A stretch of DNA of 12,615 nt from the NCBI GenBank assembly GCA_023411445.1, contig JAEYOT010000316.1:1-12615 (forward strand), given 5' to 3'. Positions 1-4,911 of the stretch are shown here, one piece after another; position 1 is the stretch's first letter, and each line of letters begins with the position of its first letter. Source of the stretch: Pseudomonadota bacterium. Its GTDB lineage: Bacteria > Myxococcota_A > Polyangia > Polyangiales > Polyangiaceae. Position numbers and translations under genes: made by a program. The notes beneath the pieces were generated by a model, which saw only the letters and a list, made by a program, of their open reading frames with translations, searched no databases and was not told where the DNA came from.

Positions 1-141
1 ACCTTGCGCCCAGCTGGTGGCGGCTTCGGCGGCGGCGCGTTTGGTCACGATCACCACCTGCCCGTACTCCTGCGCACGAAGTGCGAAAGAGAGGCCGGCG
101 ATACCGCTGCCCAGAATCAGAAAATCAGTGGTGATTTGCAT
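1..141 (-). CDS. nadB: L-aspartate oxidase, N-terminal part (runs off the window)
   Basis: Only the first 47 codons are present, read leftwards from an ATG at 141. L-aspartate oxidase is a cytoplasmic FAD enzyme that oxidises L-aspartate to iminoaspartate, the first step of de novo NAD synthesis before NadA. The fragment starts MQITTDFLILGSGIAGLSFA, which is the Rossmann FAD-binding strand with the GxGxxG motif (residues 11-16). A second strand ending in VVIVTK follows. The last visible residues, AATSWAQG, match the conserved stretch that follows this strand in L-aspartate oxidases and the related fumarate reductase/succinate dehydrogenase flavoproteins. The SWAQG context and the very short N-terminus favour NadB over SdhA or FrdA. 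No clear ribosome binding site precedes the ATG, and no in-frame start lies just upstream. It is divergent from etfB across a 128-bp gap. The product name is secure from this motif set, but the rest of the gene cannot be checked here. Confidence 0.88.
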   Translation of the reverse strand, partial: MQITTDFLILGSGIAGLSFALRAQEYGQVVIVTKRAAAEAATSWAQG

Positions 142-192
142 GGGGTTGGCGACGACTCGCGCTTCATAGCAGGCCCCGCGCCCAGAAAAAGC

Positions 193-227
193 CTCGGCTC
201 ACAACGCCGGCCTTTTGGCCGAGTTTT
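193..227 (+). terminator. Terminator-like hairpin in the nadB/etfB divergent spacer
   Basis: CTCGGC (193-198) can pair with GCCGAG (218-223), and TTTT follows directly at 224-227. An A-run at 186-190 precedes the stem and could extend the pairing with the T-run. The loop of 19 nt contains a smaller GGCC-TTTT-GGCC hairpin as an alternative. It lies only about 45 bp before the etfB start, so it could be an attenuator in the etfB leader or a bidirectional insulator between the divergent genes. The stem is short, and the role is inference. Confidence 0.3.
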
Positions 228-269
228 CAGGCGCTTGCGCTGCAGTATGCTGAGCCCCAAGGTGCAATC

Positions 270-1097
270 GTGAAAGTCCTAGTAGCGCTCAAGCGGGTTG
301 CCGATCCGGACAACGCAAACAAGGTGAAGATCGCGGCGGGTGGAGCCGCCGTGGACACCACCGGTCTCGAATGGAAACCCAATCCGTTCGATGAATACGC
401 TTTGGAGGCCGCGCTTCGTCTCACGGAGAACGGCAAGGCCCCCAAGCAACGCCTGGGTGAGGTCGTGGTGGTCACGATTGGCCCCAAGGAGGGGGAGCAG
501 ACGCTGCGCGCAGCGCTCGCCACCGGCGCGGACCGCGCCATCCGTATCGACGCCACGGATGACCAGCTCGACGGGCGCCTCGTCGCCGTCGCGCTGAAGT
601 CGATCGTGGACGCGGAGAAGCCCGACCTGATCTTGATGGGCAAGCAGGCGGTCGATGGCGACAGCAACCAGGTGGGCCAGCGCTTGGCGGAGCTCTTGGA
701 CTACCCGATGGCCACGTTCGCCGCGACCATCAAGGAAGAGGAAGGCAGCCTGCTCGTCGGCCGCGAGGTGGACGGCGGCGTGCTCACGCTGCGCGTCAAG
801 CTGCCCGCGGTGGTCACGGTGGATCTGCGCATCGTGTCGCCGACCAGCGTGTTCTCCAAGGTGACCGAGGCGGGCTTCAAGTACAACGACGGCGTGCGCT
901 TCGCGCCCTTGCCCGCCATCATGGCCGCCAAGAAGAAGCCGCTGGAGGTGAAAGCCCTGGCGGACGTTGCGCCCGGCGTGGCGCTCACCACGCAGTACAT
1001 CAAGTTCGAGCGCCCCGCGCAGCGCGCGGCCGGCGTGAAAGTGAAAGACGTCTCCGAGCTCGTGGACAAGCTCGCCAACGTTGCGAAGGTGATTTGA
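270..1097 (+). CDS. etfB: Electron transfer flavoprotein subunit beta
   Basis: This is the beta subunit of the cytoplasmic ETF heterodimer. The dimer collects electrons from acyl-CoA and other flavin dehydrogenases and passes them to ETF:quinone oxidoreductase. The subunit carries the structural AMP site. The protein is 275 aa, a normal EtfB length, and starts MKVLVALKRVADPDNANKVK. It has the AMP/phosphate-binding stretch GKQAVDGDSNQVGQRLAE (124-141). The EtfB signature falls at about 164-184 (GREVDGG, then LPAVVTV). The recognition-loop and anchor region follows at about 211-225 (FAPLPAIMAAKKKPL). The start is GTG at 270 with AAGGTG at 259-264 as a Shine-Dalgarno-like site. The stop codon directly abuts the etfA ATG, so the two subunits are made in equal amounts from one transcript. 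Sequence type fits the classical group that serves beta-oxidation, not bifurcating FixAB. Confidence 0.96.
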   Translation: MKVLVALKRVADPDNANKVKIAAGGAAVDTTGLEWKPNPFDEYALEAALRLTENGKAPKQRLGEVVVVTIGPKEGEQTLRAALATGADRAIRIDATDDQLDGRLVAVALKSIVDAEKPDLILMGKQAVDGDSNQVGQRLAELLDYPMATFAATIKEEEGSLLVGREVDGGVLTLRVKLPAVVTVDLRIVSPTSVFSKVTEAGFKYNDGVRFAPLPAIMAAKKKPLEVKALADVAPGVALTTQYIKFERPAQRAAGVKVKDVSELVDKLANVAKVI

Positions 1098-2072
1098 ATG
1101 GCAAACGTGCTCGTCGTGGCCGAGCTCGCCGAAGACGGCAAGCTCAAGAAGTCAACGCTCAGCGCCATCACGTTCGCGCAGCAAGCGCTCCCGGCGGTGG
1201 GCGGCTCGCTCAGCATCATCGTGCTGGGCGCGGACACCAAAGCCGCCAGCGCGGAGCTCGCCGGCTTCGGCGCGGAGAAGATCATCTCGGTGGAGGATGC
1301 GTCGCTCGGCAAGTACGCCGCCGAGCACTTCGCGCCGACCGTCGCGCAAGCCGCTCAAGGCTTCTCCCTGGTGGTGGCAACCGCCACCAGCTTCGGGAAG
1401 GATCTCTTGCCCCGCGTCGCCGCCAAGCTGGACGCCGCCTACGCGGGCGACTGCTCCGGCGTGTCGGTGGAGGGCGGCAAGCTCGTCTTCAAGCGCCCCA
1501 TGTTCGCCGGCAACGCCTTCGGCTACTGCACGCTCAGCACGCCGATTCAGGTGGCCACCGCACGCCAAAGCGAGTTCACGCCGGCCACGCCGAGCGGCGG
1601 CTCGGCGCCGGTGGAGCAGCTGGCCAAGGCGCCCGTCGGCTCCGCGGCCTCCCGCGTGGAGGTGGTCAGCTTGGAGGCCGTCAAGAGCGCCCGCCCGGAG
1701 CTGACTGAAGCGAAGGTAGTCGTGTCCGGCGGCCGCGCCTTGAAGGAGAAGTTCTTCGAGGTGATGGAGCCGCTGGCCGACGCCGTCGGCGCCGCCATCG
1801 GCGCGAGCCGCGCCGCGGTGGACGCCGGCTACGCCCCCGGCGACTTCCAGGTCGGCCAAACCGGTAAGATCGTCGCGCCGCAGCTCTACATCGCGGTCGG
1901 CATCTCGGGCGCCATCCAGCACATCGCCGGCATGAAGAGCTCCAAAGTCATCGTCGCGATCAACAAAGATCCGGAAGCCCCCATCTTCCAGATCGCGGAC
2001 TACGGCCTGGTGGCTGACCTGTTCCAGGCCGTGCCGGCGCTCACGGCCGAGCTGCAAAAGCGGCACGGCTAG
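1098..2072 (+). CDS. etfA: Electron transfer flavoprotein subunit alpha
   Basis: This is the FAD-carrying alpha subunit of ETF and the partner of the preceding etfB. The protein is 324 aa, the usual length for the classical group. The N-terminal domain (about 1-190) begins [10 protein letters not shown]. The C-terminal FAD domain starts near 205 with [13 protein letters not shown]. It carries the highly conserved block [20 protein letters not shown] (251-270), followed by GAIQHIAGM. It then has [17 protein letters not shown] (287-303) and [11 protein letters not shown], which line the FAD pocket in EtfA structures. The ATG follows the etfB stop with no spacing, so translation is probably coupled; the purine-rich GCGAAGGTG within the last etfB codons can serve as its ribosome site. 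No extra ferredoxin-like domain is present. The gene is intact and ordinary in composition. Confidence 0.97.
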   Translation: MANVLVVAELAEDGKLKKSTLSAITFAQQALPAVGGSLSIIVLGADTKAASAELAGFGAEKIISVEDASLGKYAAEHFAPTVAQAAQGFSLVVATATSFGKDLLPRVAAKLDAAYAGDCSGVSVEGGKLVFKRPMFAGNAFGYCTLSTPIQVATARQSEFTPATPSGGSAPVEQLAKAPVGSAASRVEVVSLEAVKSARPELTEAKVVVSGGRALKEKFFEVMEPLADAVGAAIGASRAAVDAGYAPGDFQVGQTGKIVAPQLYIAVGISGAIQHIAGMKSSKVIVAINKDPEAPIFQIADYGLVADLFQAVPALTAELQKRHG

Positions 2073-2131
2073 CCTCTTTGCCGGGGAAGGAGCGCGGCGG
2101 ATAACTTTCTGAATTTCGTCGCGTTCCCTCC

Positions 2132-2160
2132 TTGACAGGTCGAGCCTCGGCCATCATTCT
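2132..2160 (+). promoter_or_regulatory. Putative sigma-70-type promoter for tRNA-Pro
   Basis: A perfect -35 hexamer TTGACA lies at 2132-2137. With 17-bp spacing the -10 position is CATTCT (2155-2160), which is a weak match. Transcription would start near 2167, about 50 bp before the mature tRNA. The location just upstream of the tRNA and downstream of the etfA stop supports the assignment; the weak -10 limits confidence. Confidence 0.5.
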
Positions 2161-2216
2161 CCCGCCCGCTCAACCGGGCCCGCCCCCCAAATGGCTGGCC
2201 CAGCGGAGTGCCCACT

Positions 2217-2290
2217 CGGGGCGTAGCGCAGTTTGGTAGCGCGCACGGTTCGGGTCCGTGAGGTCGGCAGTTCGAATCTGCCCGCCCCGA
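2217..2290 (+). tRNA. tRNA-Pro, anticodon CGG
   Basis: The full cloverleaf can be drawn. The acceptor stem CGGGGCG (2217-2223) pairs with CGCCCCG (2283-2289). The D stem GCGC (2226-2229) pairs with GCGC (2239-2242). The anticodon stem CACGG (2244-2248) pairs with CCGTG (2256-2260) around the loop TTCGGGT, which gives anticodon CGG at 2251-2253 and reads proline codon CCG. The T stem GGCAG pairs with CTGCC around TTCGAAT (2271-2277). The discriminator is A at 2290. The next bases are CCG, so the terminal CCA is not encoded. All stems are perfect, so it should be functional. Its 3' side is the kind of site used by tyrosine integrases, and recombinase debris follows directly downstream. Confidence 0.97.
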
Positions 2291-2307
2291 CCGAGTAGGA
2301 GAAAACG

Positions 2308-2344
2308 ACAGCCCAGTCCGCACTCAGCGGGCTGGGTTGTTTTC
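2308..2344 (+). terminator. Rho-independent terminator after tRNA-Pro
   Basis: Bases 2308-2321 pair with 2327-2340 as 14 continuous base pairs (two G-T wobbles) around a 5-nt loop (ACTCA), and a T-rich tail (TTTT at 2340-2343) follows. An A-run at 2302-2305 lies on the other side, so it could also stop leftward transcripts from the recombinase and IS remnant. It begins only 18 nt after the tRNA. Confidence 0.8.
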
Positions 2345-2468
2345 ATTTCCCACGAGTTGCCCGGAAGCCGCCGAATCGCGTCTCGAAGATCCGCGCCGGT
2401 GGCATGTACGAGCGTTGCGTGGTGTGGAGCATGGAGTGGCCTGCCAGCTCACGCACCGCTTCGAGGGC
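2343..2468 (-). pseudogene. Tyrosine recombinase/integrase, C-terminal remnant
   Basis: Reading leftwards from about 2468 to a TGA at 2343-2345, the frame gives 41 residues. They begin [20 protein letters not shown] and continue YMPPARIFETRF. This matches the last catalytic box of phage/ICE-type tyrosine recombinases (ELAGHxxLxTTQRYMHLSPAA). It keeps the GH histidine and a tyrosine in the nucleophile region. Compared with the family pattern there is an extra codon (S) before YM, and the HLSP part is scrambled, so the box is degenerate. Everything upstream (the arm-binding and core domains and the first catalytic Arg) is missing, because the frame runs straight into IS21 istA sequence at about 2464-2468. 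It sits with its 3' end facing tRNA-Pro, a common integrase position at an attachment site. The family call rests on one short but distinctive motif. Confidence 0.62.
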
Positions 2469-2878
2469 GCTCGGCTCGCCCGATCGTGAGCTTGCCGAAG
2501 TAGGCCCAGTCGACTTGACCCTGCTCGCCCGGCAGCGTCTTGAGCCGTTGAAACGCCTCGGCCGGTTTGCGTGGCCGGTCTCTCGCAACGACCCGACGAA
2601 AGTGATCGGCGCCGCCGGGATAGCCACGCTCCTTGACCATGACGAAGAGCCGGCTCGCGCACAGAGGCCGGGGTACTTAGCTGCTGCACCACGAAGGGCA
2701 CGAAGGGATCGGCCATGGAGGCGCGCGGCGCGACCGTCTTCATCTCGGCACCGGCCTGACGCAGCACGCGCTGCACCGTCGTGTGGTGCAAGCCGAGCTG
2801 GGCTGCGATGGTGCCGATCCGCCATTTCTCGGCGTTGAAGGGCCGGAGCTCTTCCGCCTCGACCTCCCTCGAGATCAT
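2464..2878 (-). pseudogene. istA: IS21-family transposase IstA, truncated and frameshifted
   Basis: The N-terminus is intact. It starts with ATG at 2878 behind GGAGGA and reads MISREVEAEELRPFNAEKWR, then IGTIAAQLGLHHTTVQRVLR, the helix-turn-helix DNA-binding region of IS21 IstA. Next comes ADPFVPFVVQQL. Two frameshifts follow, one near 2677 and one near 2657. After the first the frame reads YPGLCA, and after the second it reads [20 protein letters not shown]. The third frame continues through [19 protein letters not shown]. The aspartate in QVDWAYFG is the first D of the DDE catalytic triad. Similarity stops at GRAERP (about 2464), roughly a quarter to a third of the way into a protein of about 500 aa. 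The other catalytic residues and istB are absent. The gene is dead. The shifts are inferred by matching the three frames to the known order of IstA motifs. Confidence 0.85.
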
Positions 2879-3027
2879 GCCGTCCTCCGCTCAGTTCGGT
2901 GGGCCGTGTGGCGGGCGAGGTGCTCGGACAGCTCGATGCCGACGACGCCACGTCGGCAGCTGGGCCCAGGCCGGTAGGGCTGCCCCGCACAGCGAGCAGC
3001 GCTGCTGATCGCAAACCAACACATCAT
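2875..3027 (-). CDS. Small Cys/His-containing ORF coupled to istA
   Basis: This 50-aa ORF starts at a double ATG (3022-3027) behind AAAGGA. It ends with a TGA that overlaps the istA ATG (ATGA), so translation of the two was probably coupled. The sequence starts MMCWFAISSAARCAGQPYRP and continues GPSCRRGVVGIELSEHLARH. Cysteines at 3, 13 and 24 and histidines at 35, 39 and 42 could form a zinc site, but no family is recognised. It lies between the IS left-end repeats and istA, so it belongs to the IS21 element. It is unlikely to matter now because istA is broken. A different frame over the same bases reads CDQQRCSLCGAAL, which also looks like a zinc knuckle, so an ancient frameshift inside this ORF cannot be excluded. 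Confidence 0.4.
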   Translation of the reverse strand: MMCWFAISSAARCAGQPYRPGPSCRRGVVGIELSEHLARHTAHRTERRTA

Positions 3028-3065
3028 CTTGGTCCTTTCGGCCGGAATTCGGCTCCGGCGCGACC

Positions 3066-3101
3066 AGGTGCATCGGCGAAGACTCACCTTGCGTCATGGA
3101 C
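3066..3101. repeat. 36-bp direct repeat, copy 1 (IS21 left-end internal repeat)
   Basis: The 36 bp starting AGGTGCATCGG and ending GCGTCATGGAC are identical to 3138-3173. The flanking bases differ at once on both sides. Each copy contains a 5-bp inverted pair, AGGTG and CACCT. IS21-family elements carry repeated transposase-binding sites inside their ends, and this pair lies between the inferred left end (3198) and istA, so that is the preferred reading. Confidence 0.85.
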
Positions 3102-3137
3102 CTGTTCACGGAGCGGGGCTGCGGCGTCGTAGGCAAG

Positions 3138-3173
3138 AGGTGCATCGGCGAAGACTCACCTTGCGTCATGGAC
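3138..3173. repeat. 36-bp direct repeat, copy 2 (IS21 left-end internal repeat)
   Basis: This is an exact second copy of 3066-3101, separated by 36 bp of unrelated sequence (3102-3137). On the minus strand it starts only 25 bp inside the inferred IS terminus. That is the position expected for the outermost transposase-binding repeat of an IS21 element. Confidence 0.85.
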
Positions 3174-3428
3174 TGATGCGTCACTTTCTGCGCTAACAAG
3201 TTGGCCCAAGATGAAGCTACCAGAGGGTGGAGAATCCAGCGCTGGCGCTGGCGGTGAGGCCGCGACAGCCGACACCGCTACAGCCGAACCAGGCGCAGGT
3301 GGAACCGGAGGAGGAGGAAGTGCAGGCGGGCGACGTCGGTAGCCGTTCGGCCGAAAGGCGCATGGACGCTATCGCCTTCTCGATCACGACGCTGGCTCGA
3401 TCGCAAGCGGGGCCGGGGTGGGCGATGC

Positions 3429-3701
3429 TCACGCATTGCTGCCATCGAGTCCCGCGCTCCGCCCGGCAGTTCTTGCAGGTGACCTTGTTCGCCTCGTCGG
3501 TGATCGTGCCCTTGCCGTTCGCGACCCTTCCCGCCGCAGGCCACCCCCCCTCTTGGTGAGCCAGGTGGGGTCGAGGTAGTTCATTGGCTGGCCCTCGGCG
3601 GGGTGCTCGGGACGAGCGGGGCCCTCGTGTTTCGCCTTCGGTTTCAAGCCGGGTTCGAGACTAGCAGGGACTCCGACATTACGCGGCAGCATATCGGCCA
3701 T
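3429..3701 (-). pseudogene. Decayed small Cys-pair (zinc-ribbon-like) ORF
   Basis: Reading leftwards from an ATG at 3701 (or a second ATG at 3584) the frame gives MADMLPRNVGVPASLEPGLK, later MNYLDPTWLTKRGG. It reaches a 7-G run at about 3543-3550. Beyond that run the original frame turns Arg-rich, while sensible sequence appears in other frames: VACGGK, then ANGKGTITDEANKVTCKNCR. Joined, this gives the pattern WLTKRGG-ACGGK-TITDEANKVTCKNC, which resembles small hypothetical zinc-ribbon proteins of phages and high-GC bacteria with a CG..C..C arrangement. Two frameshifts are needed, so the gene appears broken. It lies between the IS21 left end and the S66 fragment, inside the decayed accessory region. 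No function can be given. The reconstruction is inference. Confidence 0.3.
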
Positions 3702-4063
3702 TTTCCAGGCGGGAAAGCGGTCCCGAAACGATTGTCTGGTAGTCAGGGAGGTGTCCGGATCTTCGAAGAGACTAGGAGGAGCACGCCATCGAGCGCATCA
3801 GAACGCGTTCCGTCGCCGTTGACGACGCCTCGGTCGCGTCAGAGTCTCGCCACCTGGATGACGCGGCTAACCCACCATTAACTACGGGAAACTATGTGAC
3901 GGCTCGAGCATCGAAGGCATTCCGTACCGGAGCCGCTGACGTCAGCCCGGTAGCCCACAAGCCGCCACGACCCAGCGTCGCCAGCGAGGGCGACGAGGGG
4001 CGACCACCCCGAGCTGAGCCAGCACCTCCTCGGGCGAAGGTGCGAATACTGAGCCGTCGCTCA
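3702..4063. other. Non-coding or decayed accessory stretch
   Basis: I can support no gene here. Open frames exist on both strands but none has a recognisable motif. A strong AGGAGGAG (3775-3782) on the plus strand is followed by ATC (3788), not by a usual start codon. On the minus strand, an ATG overlapping the end of the S66 fragment (ATGATGA) opens a 41-codon frame ending at 3942 (MMSDGSVFAPSPEEVLAQLG at its start). It could be the remnant of a coupled downstream gene, but nothing identifies it. Confidence 0.4.
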
Positions 4064-4240
4064 TCATTGGACCATGTCCTCCAACACGAACAGCCGTGCG
4101 ACCTCTCCGGCCGGTGCGACCACGCGGAGCATCGTGTCTTGTGCGACCGTGAACATCGGCACGGTGTGACCAATGTCCACGTCCATCACCACCGGGACGC
4201 CGCTGCGACCAACCTCGAGCTCGACCTGACGTGGTGACAC
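4064..4240 (-). pseudogene. S66-family peptidase (LD-carboxypeptidase/MccF-like), C-terminal remnant
   Basis: The minus frame from about 4240 to a TGA at 4064-4066 gives 58 residues: VSPRQVELEVGRSGVPVVMD, then VDIGHTVPMFTVAQDTMLRV, then VAPAGEVARLFVLEDMVQ. This matches the C-terminal end of S66 serine peptidases: the strand plus catalytic-His motif (usually DFGHT.P, here DIGHTVP), followed by a leucine-rich end strand. S66 enzymes cut L,D peptide bonds in murein tetrapeptides, or release acyl-sulfamoyl-adenylates in the MccF branch. The catalytic Ser and Glu regions, which lie upstream in the protein, are gone. Above 4240 the frame meets a stop near 4253 and plus-strand DNA of the peroxidase gene begins. 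There is no start codon with a ribosome site, so this is a 3' stub. The assignment rests on one motif block. Confidence 0.5.
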
Positions 4241-4314
4241 CGAAGGGGGACCTCATGGGCTCCACCCTGCTGGTCGCCTTGCTCTGCGACAACCCGGGTG
4301 GTAGCCGCAGAGCC

Positions 4315-4872
4315 ATGTCGGATCGCCCTTCGCTCGAAGCCATTTCCGTGAGGACCATCGATGGTCAGCCCTCCTCGCTCGGGAGCTACGCGGGCAAGGT
4401 GCGCCTGGTCGTGAACGTGGCTTCCCAATGCGGCCTCACGCCGCAGTACGAGGGGCTCGAGGCGCTGTACCGGCGCTTCAAGGAGCGCGGCTTGGAGATC
4501 CTCGCCTTCCCGGCGAACGAGTTCGGCGCGCAAGAGCCGGGCACCGAGGCCGAGATCAAGGAGTTTTGCTCGACCACGTATGACGTGACCTTCCCGCTCT
4601 TCTCGAAGATCGTGGTCAAGGGCGAGGGGCAGCACCCGCTCTACGCCGAGCTCACGAGCCGCGCCCCTACGGCGCAGGCGCTCCCCGGCACTGACTTCCG
4701 CGCAAAGCTCCGCGGCTACGGCATCGACCCCGGTGAGCCCCACGAGATCACCTGGAACTTCGAGAAGTTCTTGATCAACCGCCGCGGCGAGGTGGTCGCG
4801 CGCTTTGCGCCTGACGTAACGCCGGACGCTGAGCTCCTCGTCTCGGCGATCGAGCGCGAGCTTGCGCGCTAA
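4315..4872 (+). CDS. Glutathione peroxidase family protein (probably thioredoxin-dependent)
   Basis: This thiol peroxidase reduces H2O2 and organic hydroperoxides in the cytoplasm. From the ATG at 4315 it is 185 aa, a normal length. The catalytic motif NVASQCGLTPQYEGLE places the peroxidatic Cys at 39, a cysteine and not selenocysteine. Gln73 (FGAQEPG), Trp147 and Asn148 (WNFEKFLI) complete the GPx tetrad. Cys85 (IKEFCSTTYDVTFP) is at the position of the resolving Cys of yeast Gpx3, so a two-Cys thioredoxin-linked mechanism is likely. A roughly 20-residue loop (about 118-142) lengthens the region before WNFEKF. An alternative in-frame ATG at 4255 has a better ribosome site (AAGGGGG, 4242-4248) and would add 20 residues, MGSTLLVALLCDNPGGSRRA, that have no counterpart in the family. 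I prefer 4315 on family length, but the start is uncertain. The gene faces the DUF1552 gene with a 39-bp gap. Confidence 0.93.
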   Translation: MSDRPSLEAISVRTIDGQPSSLGSYAGKVRLVVNVASQCGLTPQYEGLEALYRRFKERGLEILAFPANEFGAQEPGTEAEIKEFCSTTYDVTFPLFSKIVVKGEGQHPLYAELTSRAPTAQALPGTDFRAKLRGYGIDPGEPHEITWNFEKFLINRRGEVVARFAPDVTPDAELLVSAIERELAR

Positions 4873-4911
4873 GCCGGTAGCAGCACCTGGCGGACGTTGG
4901 CTGGCGGCGCT

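Larger units (their letters stand above)
2464..3198 (-). mobile_element. IS21-family insertion sequence remnant (left end to truncated istA)
   Basis: Read on the minus strand, the element begins at 3198 with TGTTAGCGCAGAAAGTGACG. The leading TGT and the GCGCAGAAAGTGAC core are typical of IS21-family termini as I know them. The order then is two 36-bp subterminal repeats, a small coupled ORF, and istA. The sequence stops at about 2464 in the first third of istA, where it joins recombinase sequence. The istB gene and the right terminal repeat are missing, so the element cannot transpose by itself. No target-site duplication can be assessed because only one end survives. Confidence 0.72.

Noticed and set aside
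1152..2066. Minus-strand ORF of 304 codons
   Set aside because: It is a shadow of etfA, which is conserved over its full length on the plus strand.
2266..2290. Search for a direct repeat of the tRNA 3' end that would mark the far att site
   Set aside because: I found no second copy of the TTCGAATCTGCCCGC segment in the window, so the element's far boundary is not defined here.
2258..2880. Several plus-strand ORFs over the tRNA and istA region
   Set aside because: One starts inside the tRNA and the others are antisense to recognised istA motifs.
3066..3173. Minimal CRISPR array (two repeats, one spacer)
   Set aside because: There are only two repeats, no cas gene in the window, and the pair sits at the expected place inside an IS21 left end.
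3211..3342. Short plus-strand frame rich in Gly and Ala (MKLPEGGESSAGAGGEA)
   Set aside because: It resembles the linkers of myxobacterial lipoproteins but has no signal peptide or domain and is only 43 codons long; composition alone can explain it.
3788..4237. Plus-strand ORF preceded by AGGAGGAG
   Set aside because: The codon at the right spacing is ATC, the sequence has no motif, and its second half lies antisense to the S66 fragment. A decayed gene cannot be excluded but is not supported.
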